Source: JAXGXJ01 sp963816155
GTDB lineage: Bacteria > Actinomycetota > Thermoleophilia > RBG-16-64-13
Direction: 5' to 3'
Length of the DNA: 64,000 bases
Assembly (NCBI GenBank): GCA_963816155.1
Contig: CAWFJE010000002.1
Span: forward strand, 186,001 to 250,000
Below the pieces are notes generated by a model, which ran no database searches, had not been told where the DNA came from, and saw nothing but the letters and a program-made list of their open reading frames with translations. Position numbers and translations under genes: made by a program. Below are positions 16,666-25,059 of the stretch, in pieces. Numbering within the stretch: the stretch's first letter is position 1; each line of letters starts with the position of its first letter.

Positions 16666-18912
16666 TTACGCCGGCGGCGGCACGGGCTTGGCGCGGCCTC
16701 CCTCGAGACGGATCCGTGGCAGCATGCGGCGAAGCATACGCGGCAGATACCAGCTGGCTCGTCCGAGGAGAGCCATGGTCGCAGGTACGAGCACGGAGCG
16801 GATGAGAGTGGCGTCCAGCAGAACGGCCACAGCCAAACCGAAGCCGACCTGCTGTAGCATGGCCAGATTGCCGGCGGCAAAGGTCGCGAATACCACCACC
16901 ATGATCAGCGCAGCTCCGCTGATGATGCGGCTGGTCGCCTTAAGCCCCACGGCCACCGCTTCCCTACTCCGGTCGGTGCGATCGAAGTGCTCGCGGATCC
17001 TGCTCAGCAGGAACACGTGATAGTCCATACTCAGGCCGAAGAGGATGCAGAATAGGAACAGGGGCACCCAGGACTCGATAGGGGCCTGTTGGAAGCCGAA
17101 CAACTGATGCCCGATGCCCATCTGGAAAACGAGCACCAGCAACCCATACGCGGCCCCGACCGAAAGAAGGTTCATGGCGATGGCCGTGATGGGGACCACG
17201 ATGGAGCGAAAGACCAGCATCAGCAGGATGAAGGTCAGACCCAGCACGAACGCTATGACGGCCGGGGTCAGAGTGCTCACGAGGTGAACGGAGTCCCCGT
17301 CGAGAGCCGTCTGTCCTGTGACATGCACTGTGGTGTCCATATTGGCGAACGCAGCCGGGATGAACTCACTGCGCAGCGTACGCACAGCCGCGTAGCCCTC
17401 TTCGGAGTTGGTGCCGTAGGCCAGGGGAGCGCTGACCAGCGCCAGGTCACCGGCGGCATTCCATGTGACCGTCGATCCGGCCGCAAAATCCCCCGAGGCC
17501 TCCATGGCCATGCGTAACCGCTCTATGGCCGCATCCATCTCCGGGCTCCTGGGGGCGTCGATCACGACCTCCACCGGGGAGAGCATCCCCACGGGGAAGT
17601 TGTCCACCAGGAGTTGATACGCATCCCGGCGTTCACCGGGAGGAAGGGTCTCCGGTTGTCCGGAGGCGCCGGTGTGGAGCATGAAGGCGGGCACCGTGAA
17701 GGCCAGCAGGATGACCACCGTGATCACTACTCCCACGATAGGTCGGGCCATGACGCGCTTGGTCACCCCGCCCCAGAAGCCCTTGTACACGGTGAGGCCG
17801 CTGTGCACGCGCTCGCCGTCGTGACTGCGCTTGTGCCGGCGCCCCAACGGCCAGTTGACCCGGTCGCCCAGCAGGCTGAGCAACGCCGGCACCAGGGTGA
17901 GCATAGCGAGCACGGCGATGCCGACCACGAGCAGCGCCCCCGCGCCCAGGCTGCGGAAGGTGGTGATGGGTACGATGAAGAGCCCGAGCAAGGCCAGCAT
18001 GACCGTGCCGCCCGAGAAGAGCACCGCCCGGCTGGCGGTCTCCCCCGTGGCCACGATGGCGTCGTAGCGCCGCAGTCCCTGGCGCCGCTCCTCCCGGTAG
18101 CGCTCGATGATGAAGAGGGCGTAGTCGATGCCCACGGCCAAACCGATCATCATGACCACGTTGACGATGAAGAAGGACTGGGGAAGGAAGACTCCCACCG
18201 CAGCTATGACCCCGATACTGACGAAGATCGCCACGAGGGCCAAGATCATCGACACGCCGGCGGCCATGACGGCGCCGAACACGAACACAAGTACGAGCAG
18301 AGTGATGGGAAGACCGATCATCTCCGCCCGGGTGAGGTCTTGCTCGGCCGTTGTGGTGAACTCGTGCTGGATGCTCGCGCCACCGACCGTGGTAACGACG
18401 AAACCAGGTGCGCTCTGGGCTCCCACCAGGGATACGTACTCAGCAATGCCGTCGCCGGTATCCGCCCCGCTGGAGAGGTTCACCGGTATCAGGGTGGTGT
18501 GCCGGTCGGCCGACACGAGTTGCTCAGCCGAGTCAGGCTGAAGCTGAAGGACCTGATAGTAGTTGTAGGCCTGCGCGACCAACGCCTTGTCCGCAGCCAC
18601 CGCGGCCCACGTCTGCGCGACCACTTCCTGGAAGGCGGCATCATCGACTGTGAGCTCATCTGAGTGGACGAGGATGGTCTCCATTGCGCCGGAAGATGTC
18701 GACAGCCCCGGCATCCGTTCGCTCAGCAGTGTCTGGCCCTTGACCGAGTCGGGGTTGTTCAGGAACTTCATCTCGTCACCCGACAGCGCGCCCTTGAGAC
18801 CCGGCAGCGCCACGGCAGCCATCACCATGAAGACCATCCAGATCCCGATCACCCACCAGGGATGACGAGCGCTAAACCCGGCGATACCGCCCGTCGACAA
18901 CCTAAGCTTCAT
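16666..18912 (-). CDS. MMPL/RND-type membrane exporter
   Basis: 748-residue protein with the two-fold MMPL architecture: an N-terminal transmembrane helix, an extracellular loop (about 40-190), five to six helices, a second extracellular loop and a second helix bundle. Family signatures are GLAVGIDYALFIIERYREER in the first bundle and FGLSMDYHVFLLSRIREHFD in the second. Such proteins move lipids or drugs across the membrane using the proton gradient; the substrate here is unknown. Its ATG overlaps the stop of the TetR gene (ATGA), so the pair is one operon and the exporter is probably induced when the regulator binds a ligand. Confidence 0.9.
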   Translation of the reverse strand: MKLRLSTGGIAGFSARHPWWVIGIWMVFMVMAAVALPGLKGALSGDEMKFLNNPDSVKGQTLLSERMPGLSTSSGAMETILVHSDELTVDDAAFQEVVAQTWAAVAADKALVAQAYNYYQVLQLQPDSAEQLVSADRHTTLIPVNLSSGADTGDGIAEYVSLVGAQSAPGFVVTTVGGASIQHEFTTTAEQDLTRAEMIGLPITLLVLVFVFGAVMAAGVSMILALVAIFVSIGVIAAVGVFLPQSFFIVNVVMMIGLAVGIDYALFIIERYREERRQGLRRYDAIVATGETASRAVLFSGGTVMLALLGLFIVPITTFRSLGAGALLVVGIAVLAMLTLVPALLSLLGDRVNWPLGRRHKRSHDGERVHSGLTVYKGFWGGVTKRVMARPIVGVVITVVILLAFTVPAFMLHTGASGQPETLPPGERRDAYQLLVDNFPVGMLSPVEVVIDAPRSPEMDAAIERLRMAMEASGDFAAGSTVTWNAAGDLALVSAPLAYGTNSEEGYAAVRTLRSEFIPAAFANMDTTVHVTGQTALDGDSVHLVSTLTPAVIAFVLGLTFILLMLVFRSIVVPITAIAMNLLSVGAAYGLLVLVFQMGIGHQLFGFQQAPIESWVPLFLFCILFGLSMDYHVFLLSRIREHFDRTDRSREAVAVGLKATSRIISGAALIMVVVFATFAAGNLAMLQQVGFGLAVAVLLDATLIRSVLVPATMALLGRASWYLPRMLRRMLPRIRLEGGRAKPVPPPA

Positions 18913-19595
18913 TCATCACTCCCTGCGAAGACCGCCGACTTAGGGGCGGCCTCCCATCCCATCTCCCCGCAATCGCAGGCCGGACGCGGACCGAGACGCA
19001 ACAGCATCTCGTCGACCACTCTCAAGACCGGTTTGACGTCGAGGTCACTTCCAAATTCCAGATTGAGCACGTGTATCCCCACCATCAGAGAGACAAAGAA
19101 CTGCGCCAATGCCTCTGTGTCGATATCGGGGTCAAGCGCCCCGGTCTCTTGAGCCTGGCTGAACAGCCACTCCGTGAGAAGAAGATACGGTTGCCGAAGC
19201 TGCCGTCCGTCTCCATCCGATCCCTCTTCACGGGCTTCGGCGAGGACGGCCTCGAGAACCAGAACGGTCTCGTCCCGGGTGCCTGGGTCCTGAAAACGCT
19301 CCTGCAGGACCCGCCCTGTGGCACGCAGCATGCCGGCGGGCGAATCGGCTCCCTCGATCTCCGCCGCCCTGGCGAACAAGCCCCGAGTGTTCTCGCTTAT
19401 GCGCTCGAAAACTGCCTGCATCAGATCGTCTTTGCTGGGGTAGTAGAGGTAGAGCGCTCCCACGCTGAGACCGGCCTCGCCGGCGACGTCGTTCATGGTC
19501 GCTTGGGCACAGCCCTTACGCGCGAACACGTGTTTCGCGGCGGCCAGGATGGCCTCCTTGCGGCGCCGTATTTGTTCCTCGCTGATCCTCGCCAC
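18909..19595 (-). CDS. TetR family transcriptional regulator
   Basis: 228 residues. The N-terminal helix-turn-helix is clear: RRKEAILAAAKHVFARKG, then TMNDVAGEAGLSVGALYLYY. The C-terminal ligand/dimer domain is divergent. GTG 19595 is chosen because GGAGGG lies five bases upstream and the protein then starts ARISEEQIRRRKEA, normal for the family. It precedes and overlaps the MMPL exporter gene. A palindromic operator candidate lies 43 bases upstream of the start, which suggests autorepression and control of the exporter. Confidence 0.92.
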   Translation of the reverse strand: MARISEEQIRRRKEAILAAAKHVFARKGCAQATMNDVAGEAGLSVGALYLYYPSKDDLMQAVFERISENTRGLFARAAEIEGADSPAGMLRATGRVLQERFQDPGTRDETVLVLEAVLAEAREEGSDGDGRQLRQPYLLLTEWLFSQAQETGALDPDIDTEALAQFFVSLMVGIHVLNLEFGSDLDVKPVLRVVDEMLLRLGPRPACDCGEMGWEAAPKSAVFAGSDE

Positions 19596-19637
19596 TGGTA
19601 CCCTCCGACGTCCGCCTGTGTGGCCTCTCCGGTCACC

Positions 19638-19655
19638 TGAATGAACCTTCATTCA
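19638..19655. promoter_or_regulatory. probable TetR operator
   Basis: TGAATGAA-CC-TTCATTCA, a perfect 8-base inverted repeat with a two-base centre. TGAATGAN-type palindromes are common operators of TetR repressors. It lies between the divergent tetR and acetyltransferase genes and could act on both. Confidence 0.65.
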
Positions 19656-19728
19656 AAGTCTGCGAGAGCATACAGGCCGGCACCCAGGTTGGCAAGTGCG
19701 CCGTAAAGCGCGTGTAAAGTGTGCCATC

Positions 19729-20970
19729 ATGACAGACATGACAGACTTGGAATTCCGCCCCCTGCATGAGGACGAGTTCTCTGAGGCGGTCGAACTCGAT
19801 TCGATCGCCTTTGCGGAACAGCACACCCCTGCGGACGCGCTCTGCATGAAGAAGAACTTCGACTTCGAACGCTCCTACTGCGCCTTCGACCGAGGCCGTT
19901 TGGTGGGTATCACCTCCGCGTTGGCCTTGGAGCTGACACTGCCTGGAAATGGCCTCCTTCCCGTGTCGGGAGTCACGTGGGTGGCCGTGCTTCCCACCCA
20001 TAGGCGGCGCGGTATCCTCACACGGCTCATGCGCTTCCAGCTTGAGGATGCGGGTCGCCGCGGAGAAGCGGGGGCAGTGCTGATCGCGTCGGAGGGAAGC
20101 ATCTACGAACGCTTCGGCTTTGGTCCGGCCACGAGCTTCCACACCTTCTCGGTCGAGAGGGCGCGTGGAGCCTTGCGCCGGCCGACCGACCGGGATGGGC
20201 GGCTGGACCTACTGGACGCAGACCGAGCCGCTCAGGAACTGCCTCGCGTGTTCGACAGGTTGCGCAGGATACAGCCCGGCGAGGTCGATCGCTCGGCAGC
20301 GGCGTGGCAAGAGCACCTGCGCGATGCGGAGCGCGGGGATGCGGGAGCGATGCTGCACGTGGGCCACGCCACGAGCGAGGACATGTACGACGGCTACGTC
20401 AGCTATCGGGTCAAGGAAGAGTGGAACGGCTGGGTGGCCGCGAACCAGGTGAGAGTCGTCGAACTGATGGCGCCGGACCCTGCGGTGTATGCGCGGTTGT
20501 GGGAGTACCTTCTGAATCTCGACCTTACCCGCGGCGTAGTGTTCGAGACCGGCCGGGTGGACGAACCCCTGCGCTGGCTGCTGTCGGACCCGCGGGCCCT
20601 GCAGGTGCAGGCCGTGGGCGACTACCTCTGGCTACGGTTGTCGGACCTGCCGAGAGCCCTGGCCGCGCGCGCCTACGGCGCGCGCGGCGACCTGGTCCTC
20701 GAAGTGCGGGAGAGCTTCCCGCTCATCAGACAGTCCCGCCTGCTTCTGTCCGTGGATGAGGCCGGCCGGACCGCTCGTTGTGTCCACACCAGCCTGGAAC
20801 CGCACCTACGGCTCGATGTCGCCACGCTCAGCGCCGCGTACCTTGGCGGGGTGTCCTTCGCCGCCCTGGCTGCGGCGGGCAGAGTCTCGCCTTCCGGGCC
20901 GGAAGCCATCGAACTCGCCGACAGGCTCTTCGCTGCGGCTCCGGCGCCCTACTGCAGCACGATGTTCTGA
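19729..20970 (+). CDS. Eis-like GNAT N-acetyltransferase
   Basis: 413-residue protein with the three-part Eis layout: an N-terminal GNAT domain with the acetyl-CoA loop VAVLPTHRRRGILTRLM near residue 90, a second degenerate GNAT region, and a sterol-carrier-like C-terminal domain ending SYGTM-type, here APYCSTMF. A C-terminal carboxylate matters in Eis enzymes. Family members acetylate amines of many substrates, including aminoglycosides; the natural substrate here is unknown. ATG 19729 is preferred to upstream starts because it directly precedes the conserved LEFRPLHEDEF start. It is divergent from the tetR/MMPL pair and shares the possible operator region. Confidence 0.88.
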   Translation: MTDMTDLEFRPLHEDEFSEAVELDSIAFAEQHTPADALCMKKNFDFERSYCAFDRGRLVGITSALALELTLPGNGLLPVSGVTWVAVLPTHRRRGILTRLMRFQLEDAGRRGEAGAVLIASEGSIYERFGFGPATSFHTFSVERARGALRRPTDRDGRLDLLDADRAAQELPRVFDRLRRIQPGEVDRSAAAWQEHLRDAERGDAGAMLHVGHATSEDMYDGYVSYRVKEEWNGWVAANQVRVVELMAPDPAVYARLWEYLLNLDLTRGVVFETGRVDEPLRWLLSDPRALQVQAVGDYLWLRLSDLPRALAARAYGARGDLVLEVRESFPLIRQSRLLLSVDEAGRTARCVHTSLEPHLRLDVATLSAAYLGGVSFAALAAAGRVSPSGPEAIELADRLFAAAPAPYCSTMF

Positions 20971-20999
20971 GACGTCGCCACGGAGGTACACCAAGACTT

Positions 21000-21584
21000 A
21001 TGACCGCCCATCACCGCTTCCATCCCGAGCGCGCTCAGCGGCTCAACGATCCCCGCAGGCTGGAGGTCCACCTGAGCGAGGATGATCTCGTCCGCCTCCT
21101 CGATCTCCGTGGAGACGAAGACGTGGCCGACCTCGGCAGTGGCACCGGCTTCTACACCGATATCGTTGCGCGACATACGACCGGGACGGTGTACGCCGTG
21201 GAACTCTCACCGGAGATGAGCGACAACCACCGCCAGAGGGGCGTGCCGGCCAACGTCCATCTGGTCGAAGCCGATTTGCGCGCCCCGTCCCTCCCACCGG
21301 CCGGTATCGATGTGGCCTACTCGATCGTCACTCTGCACGAGACGGGCGGTGACATGGGCATGGAGAACCTCCTGGAGAGTCTGCGTTCGCCCGGTCGGGT
21401 GGTGATAGTCGATTTTCGCTCTGATCCAGAGTCCTGGGAAGGCGGGCCTCCTGCGGCCGTGCGTGTGAGCAACGAGGAGGCCGCGGCCTTGTTCCGGCCC
21501 CACTTCGAGACCGTGACGGTGCAGGACCTGAGCGCATCCATGTTCGCCCTCGTCGCCCAGGGCAAGCTCGGCGCTGGGACCTAA
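21000..21584 (+). CDS. class I SAM-dependent methyltransferase
   Basis: 194 residues. The SAM-binding motif VADLGSGTGFYTDIVA lies near residue 40, with the acidic post-motif in YAVELSPEMSD and later DVAYSIVTLHE and RVVIVDFRS. The start is ATG 21000, 29 bases after the acetyltransferase stop; a GGAGGT lies about 13 bases upstream. The substrate cannot be predicted; the size and the Leu-rich N-terminus (RLEVHLSEDDLVRLLDL) resemble small ubiE/arsM-like methyltransferases. Probably co-transcribed with the acetyltransferase. Its TAA stop is followed two bases later by a palindromic element. Confidence 0.85.
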   Translation: MTAHHRFHPERAQRLNDPRRLEVHLSEDDLVRLLDLRGDEDVADLGSGTGFYTDIVARHTTGTVYAVELSPEMSDNHRQRGVPANVHLVEADLRAPSLPPAGIDVAYSIVTLHETGGDMGMENLLESLRSPGRVVIVDFRSDPESWEGGPPAAVRVSNEEAAALFRPHFETVTVQDLSASMFALVAQGKLGAGT

Positions 21585-21586
21585 CA

Positions 21587-21673
21587 GGCTGCTGAAGAGC
21601 GAAGCCCTGGCCGCCTGGGCGCGACTTCCGGGGCACTCATGCGGCGAAGCATCATTGTTCAGCAGCCTCCTAG
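21587..21673. repeat. GGCTGCTGAA palindromic element, short form
   Basis: About 81 bases (21587-21667) bounded by GGCTGCTGAA and its complement TTCAGCAGCC, plus CTAG at 21670-21673. Sub-terminal AGCGAAGCC and GGCGAAGC can also pair. Compared with the copy at 47375 it lacks an internal ~75-base block. It sits between the convergent methyltransferase and arfB genes. Confidence 0.85.
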
Positions 21674-21689
21674 CCCGACGTCGGGACCG

Positions 21690-22115
21690 TCAGTCCTCTT
21701 GGGCAAAGTCGATGGTGCGGGTCTGTTTGACCCGTTTGCGACGCTTCTTTTCCTCCAGCCGCCTCTCCTTCATAGCGGCAGACACGGACACAGGCACGCG
21801 TGTCTTGTCCACGGTCAGAGCCTCCCTCAGCAACTCCGCGAAACGGCCGACGGCCGCTTCGCGGTTGGCGGACTGAGTACGGTGCCGCTGTGAGACCACC
21901 CGCAGCACGCCGTCCTTGTTGATCCGCCCGGACAGACGCTCGTTGATGAGCGTCTTCTGCTTCGGGGAGAGACCGGGAGAAGCCGCAACGTCGAAGAGCA
22001 GAGTCACCCGCGTGTCGACCTTGTTGACGTTCTGCCCTCCCGGACCGCTGCTGCGGGACGTTGTAAAGGCAAGTTCGCCGTCGGGGATCTCGACCGTGTC
22101 GGTGATCCTGACCAT
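21690..22115 (-). CDS. arfB: alternative ribosome-rescue factor ArfB (peptidyl-tRNA hydrolase, GGQ)
   Basis: 141 residues. The catalytic GGQ is in SSGPGGQNVNKVDTRV near residue 27, and the basic C-terminal tail KERRLEEKKRRKRVKQTR enters the mRNA channel in the family. ArfB frees ribosomes stalled on truncated mRNA by hydrolysing peptidyl-tRNA. The length fits ArfB rather than a full release factor. It starts seven bases after the CoA-binding protein stop, so it belongs to the HAD/CoA-binding/arfB operon. Confidence 0.93.
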   Translation of the reverse strand: MVRITDTVEIPDGELAFTTSRSSGPGGQNVNKVDTRVTLLFDVAASPGLSPKQKTLINERLSGRINKDGVLRVVSQRHRTQSANREAAVGRFAELLREALTVDKTRVPVSVSAAMKERRLEEKKRRKRVKQTRTIDFAQED

Positions 22116-22122
22116 CGTACGT

Positions 22123-22539
22123 TCAGCGGCCGCCGGCCGTGGTATCGATATGGTCCATATAGCGCAGAATGCACTGGCCCGATACGACGTTGATACCCTT
22201 CGCTTTGCAGAAATCCACAGCTGCTGCCGATTCGGCCCCAGGCTGCATCCACACCTTGGTGACCCCCTGCTCCGCAGCTTCTTCGACCGCTTCCTCCGTG
22301 CGTTGCGGGGGGAGGACGATCACGATCTGGTCCACCGAATCAGGGAGGTCGGCCAAACTCGCATAGCAGGGCTCGCCGTCGATCTCGTCAACATTCGGAT
22401 TGACTGCAAAGACCTCCGCGCCATGGGTCTTGAGCCTTCGGTGGACGATGTATCCATACTTGAACGGATCTCGCGAGACACCCACCACGGCCCAGCGACC
22501 ACCTGCGAAGAAGTCCCCCATGCCGCCCCGCTCAGTCAT
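22123..22539 (-). CDS. CoA-binding domain protein
   Basis: 138-residue stand-alone CoA-binding (Rossmann) domain: WAVVGVSRDPFKYGYIVHRR near the start, then VFAVNPNVDEIDGEPCYASL and VTKVWMQPGAES. Such small proteins resemble the N-terminal domain of succinyl-CoA synthetase alpha; their role is unknown. The start overlaps the end of the HAD gene by eight bases, and arfB follows seven bases after the stop. Confidence 0.9.
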   Translation of the reverse strand: MTERGGMGDFFAGGRWAVVGVSRDPFKYGYIVHRRLKTHGAEVFAVNPNVDEIDGEPCYASLADLPDSVDQIVIVLPPQRTEEAVEEAAEQGVTKVWMQPGAESAAAVDFCKAKGINVVSGQCILRYMDHIDTTAGGR

Positions 22540-23206
22540 CGCATACCTCCAGTTGCAACGCCGCGATCGTCTCGGGCTGTAGTTCCCTTATCGAGCCGAG
22601 GACCAAACGGGCCGACCCCACCACCGACGACGGAGGCGGGAAGGCCCGATTGGGAATGGCGATCGTCGCCAGACCCGCGCCCACGGCCGCTCGAATGCCG
22701 TTGGCGGAGTCCTCGACTGCCGCTGTACATTCCGGCCTGCTGCCCAGCCGGCGACAGGCCTCTATATACACGTCGGGCGCGGGCTTCGCCCGGTCCACTT
22801 CGTCAGAGGAGACGAGAGCCTGGAAACGTTCGCGCAAACCCGCCGACTCGAGTACGAATTCCACCAATTCCAGAGGCGACGACGAAGCGACACCCAGAGC
22901 GTAGTCCAAGGCAAGAGCCTCCACCACCTCTCGAGCCCCCTCATACAGGGGCAGGCGATCAAGGTAGGCCTCCCGCAACCGGCTCACGACATCAGCATAG
23001 ATCTGGGCCGGTGGCAGCGCCACGTTGCAGTCGTTCCGGATGTACTCGGCCCACTCACGGGAGTTGGCCCCCATGACCGCCTTCTGATCCTCCTCCGACC
23101 ATGCACCCCCGTGGCTCACCACGAAGTCACGGCGCACCTGATGCCAGACCATCTCCGAGTCTATGAGCACCCCGTCCATGTCAAAGATCACAGCTTGAAT
23201 ACTCAT
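22532..23206 (-). CDS. HAD-superfamily hydrolase, beta-phosphoglucomutase-like
   Basis: 224 residues. HAD motif I is FDMDGVLIDSE near residue 8, motif II VASSSP, motif III around DRAKPAPDVY, and motif IV VEDSANGIRAA. The helical cap between motifs I and II places it in the phosphoglucomutase/phosphatase subgroup; the substrate is undefined. ATG 23206 follows GGGGAG and directly precedes the catalytic motif; residues encoded further upstream are not HAD-like. It is divergent from guaB and is the first gene of the operon with the CoA-binding protein and arfB. Confidence 0.9.
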   Translation of the reverse strand: MSIQAVIFDMDGVLIDSEMVWHQVRRDFVVSHGGAWSEEDQKAVMGANSREWAEYIRNDCNVALPPAQIYADVVSRLREAYLDRLPLYEGAREVVEALALDYALGVASSSPLELVEFVLESAGLRERFQALVSSDEVDRAKPAPDVYIEACRRLGSRPECTAAVEDSANGIRAAVGAGLATIAIPNRAFPPPSSVVGSARLVLGSIRELQPETIAALQLEVCDD

Positions 23207-23341
23207 CTCACTCCCCAGATATGCGTGGCTTCGACGGCAAGAACCTCCGATAGTCTGCATACCCTCGATAGCAGGCGCCAAAGCTCCCGGACATCCGCTC
23301 ATCCTACCCCGCCCGGCAGCGACGCGCCGCATCCCGCGCTC

Positions 23342-23350
23342 TGCTAGAAT
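23342..23350 (+). promoter_or_regulatory. extended -10 box upstream of guaB
   Basis: TGCTAGAAT, an extended -10 (TGnTANNNT), 21 bases before the guaB start. No recognisable -35 is seen. A strong ribosome binding site (AAGGAGGTCGGG) follows. Confidence 0.4.
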
Positions 23351-23371
23351 CGCAGAAAAAGGAGGTCGGGC

Positions 23372-24853
23372 GTGATCGATTGGGAAGGCAAGATCGCCAG
23401 CGAAGGTCTGAGTTTCGATGATATCCTTCTGATTCCCGCCGAGTCGGGGATACTGCCCAAGGAGACCAACGTCCAGGCGCGCCTGACGAACAAGATCACT
23501 CTCAACATCCCCCTGCTTTCCGCGGCCATGGATACCGTGTCTGAGACCGCTCTGGCCATCGCTCTGGCCAGAGAGGGCGGCCTGACCATCATCCACAAGA
23601 ACCAGCCTGTCGATCGACAGGCGGAGATGGTGCGCAAGGTGAAACGCAGCGAGGCCGGCATGATAGTCGACCCCATCACCCTGCCCCTCACCGCCACCTA
23701 CGGCGACGCCGAATCCCTGATGAACGAATATCGCATCTCAGGCGTGCCCATCATCTATCCCGACGGGAAGTTGGCCGGCATAGTCACGAACCGCGACACG
23801 CGCTTCGAGACCGATTTCAGTAAGCCCATCACCAGCCTCATGACCTCGGAGAACCTCGTCACCGTGCCCGTCGGCACCACACTCGACCAGGCGATCGAGC
23901 AGTTCAAGGTGCACAAGATCGAGAAGCTCCTCGTCGTCGACGACGATTTCAAGCTGCGCGGCCTCATCACCATCAAAGACATCACCAAGATGATCGAGTT
24001 TCCCGACTCCTGCAAGGATGAACTGGGGCGTCTGCGCGTAGGGGCGGCGGTGGGGATCGCCAAAGATACCGACGCCCGCATTGAGGCTCTGGTGGAGGCT
24101 CAGGCCGACATCATATGCATCGACACCGCTCACGGTCACTCCCGCGGGGTCCTGAATGCCGTGGCCTCCATCCGCGAACGCTATCCCGACGTCCAACTGA
24201 TGGCCGGCAACGTGGCCACGGCGGAAGGCACCCGAGCCCTGATCGAGCGCGGGGTGGACTGCGTGAAGGTGGGCATCGGACCGGGGTCCATATGCACCAC
24301 ACGCGTGGTCACCGGCTGCGGCGTGCCCCAGATAACAGCTGTGTCCACCTGCGCCAGAGAAGCCTACAAGAGCAACATCCCCATCGTCGCGGACGGCGGC
24401 ATCCGCTACTCAGGTGACGTGGTCAAAGCGCTGGCAGCCGGAGCATACAGCGCCATGATCGGTTCCCTGTTCGCAGGTACCACCGAGAGTCCGGGCGAGC
24501 GGGTCCTCTGGGAGGGGCGCAGCTATAAGGCCTATCGAGCCATGGGATCGGTGGGAGCCATGAGCCAGGGACACAGCGCCGACCGCTACTTCCAGGAGGA
24601 CCAGAAGAAGCTGGTACCCGAAGGTATCGAGGGCATGGTTCCCCACAAGGGCCCTCTGTCCGACATGGTCTTCCAGTTGGTCGGTGGACTCCGCGCGGGT
24701 ATGGGCTACACGGGTGCCGCAAGCGTCGAAGAGCTGCATACGAAGGCCCGTTTCATGCGTATCTCGTCGGCGGGGCTTGCCGAGAGTCACCCGCACGACG
24801 TGACCATCACCAAGGAAGCGCCCAACTACGAGCGGCGGCTGCCCTTCTCGTAG
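23372..24853 (+). CDS. guaB: inosine-5'-monophosphate dehydrogenase
   Basis: 493 residues, normal length. The enzyme oxidises IMP to XMP with NAD+, the committed step of GMP synthesis. The TIM barrel is interrupted by a CBS pair (about residues 95-215, including LMTSENLVTVPVGTTLDQAI). The catalytic cysteine is in GPGSICTTRVVTGCGVPQ near 308, and the flap region follows around KLVPEGIEGMVPHKG. GTG 23372 is chosen because AAGGAGGTC lies seven bases upstream and the protein starts in register with the family (LSFDDILLIPAESGI). It is monocistronic and convergent with nifJ copy 2. Confidence 0.97.
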   Translation: MIDWEGKIASEGLSFDDILLIPAESGILPKETNVQARLTNKITLNIPLLSAAMDTVSETALAIALAREGGLTIIHKNQPVDRQAEMVRKVKRSEAGMIVDPITLPLTATYGDAESLMNEYRISGVPIIYPDGKLAGIVTNRDTRFETDFSKPITSLMTSENLVTVPVGTTLDQAIEQFKVHKIEKLLVVDDDFKLRGLITIKDITKMIEFPDSCKDELGRLRVGAAVGIAKDTDARIEALVEAQADIICIDTAHGHSRGVLNAVASIRERYPDVQLMAGNVATAEGTRALIERGVDCVKVGIGPGSICTTRVVTGCGVPQITAVSTCAREAYKSNIPIVADGGIRYSGDVVKALAAGAYSAMIGSLFAGTTESPGERVLWEGRSYKAYRAMGSVGAMSQGHSADRYFQEDQKKLVPEGIEGMVPHKGPLSDMVFQLVGGLRAGMGYTGAASVEELHTKARFMRISSAGLAESHPHDVTITKEAPNYERRLPFS

Positions 24854-24855
24854 GG

Positions 24856-24978
24856 ATTGGGCGGGTGCGCGCGTCAGTCGCGTATTCACGATGCTTCCTC
24901 GCGCACGCGCATAGTCCCCTCGCGAGCAACCCAATGGGTTTGGCGGCCCCGGCGCCGCGTAGCGCCGCCGACCCGCCC
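24856..24978. other. structured GC-rich region after guaB
   Basis: Several nested inverted repeats lie between guaB and the family B hairpin: GGGCGGGT (24859-24866) with ACCCGCCC (24971-24978), GTGCGCG (24865-24871) with CGCGCAC (24900-24906), ATTGGG (24856-24861) with CCCAAT (24930-24935), and GGCGGC with GCCGCC further on. They are mutually exclusive in part. It may form the 3' end of the guaB transcript; no U-run is present. Confidence 0.4.
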
Positions 24979-24985
24979 CATAGCA

Positions 24986-25051
24986 GCCTGCGATAGGGCT
25001 CTCTCGGAAGACTCGTGACTTCGCAGCTGGAGAGAGAGCCCTATCGCAGGC
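24986..25051. repeat. variable-arm hairpin element, family B copy 2
   Basis: Arms 24986-25005 and 25032-25051 are perfectly complementary (20 bp, starting GCCTGCGATAGGGC). The 26-base loop at 25006-25031 begins GGAAGACTCG and ends CGCAGCTGGA, the reverse complement of the copy 1 loop with a single difference. Arm sequences are unrelated to copy 1. It starts nine bases after the nifJ copy 2 stop. Confidence 0.9.
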
Positions 25052-25059
25052 CTAGCCTT

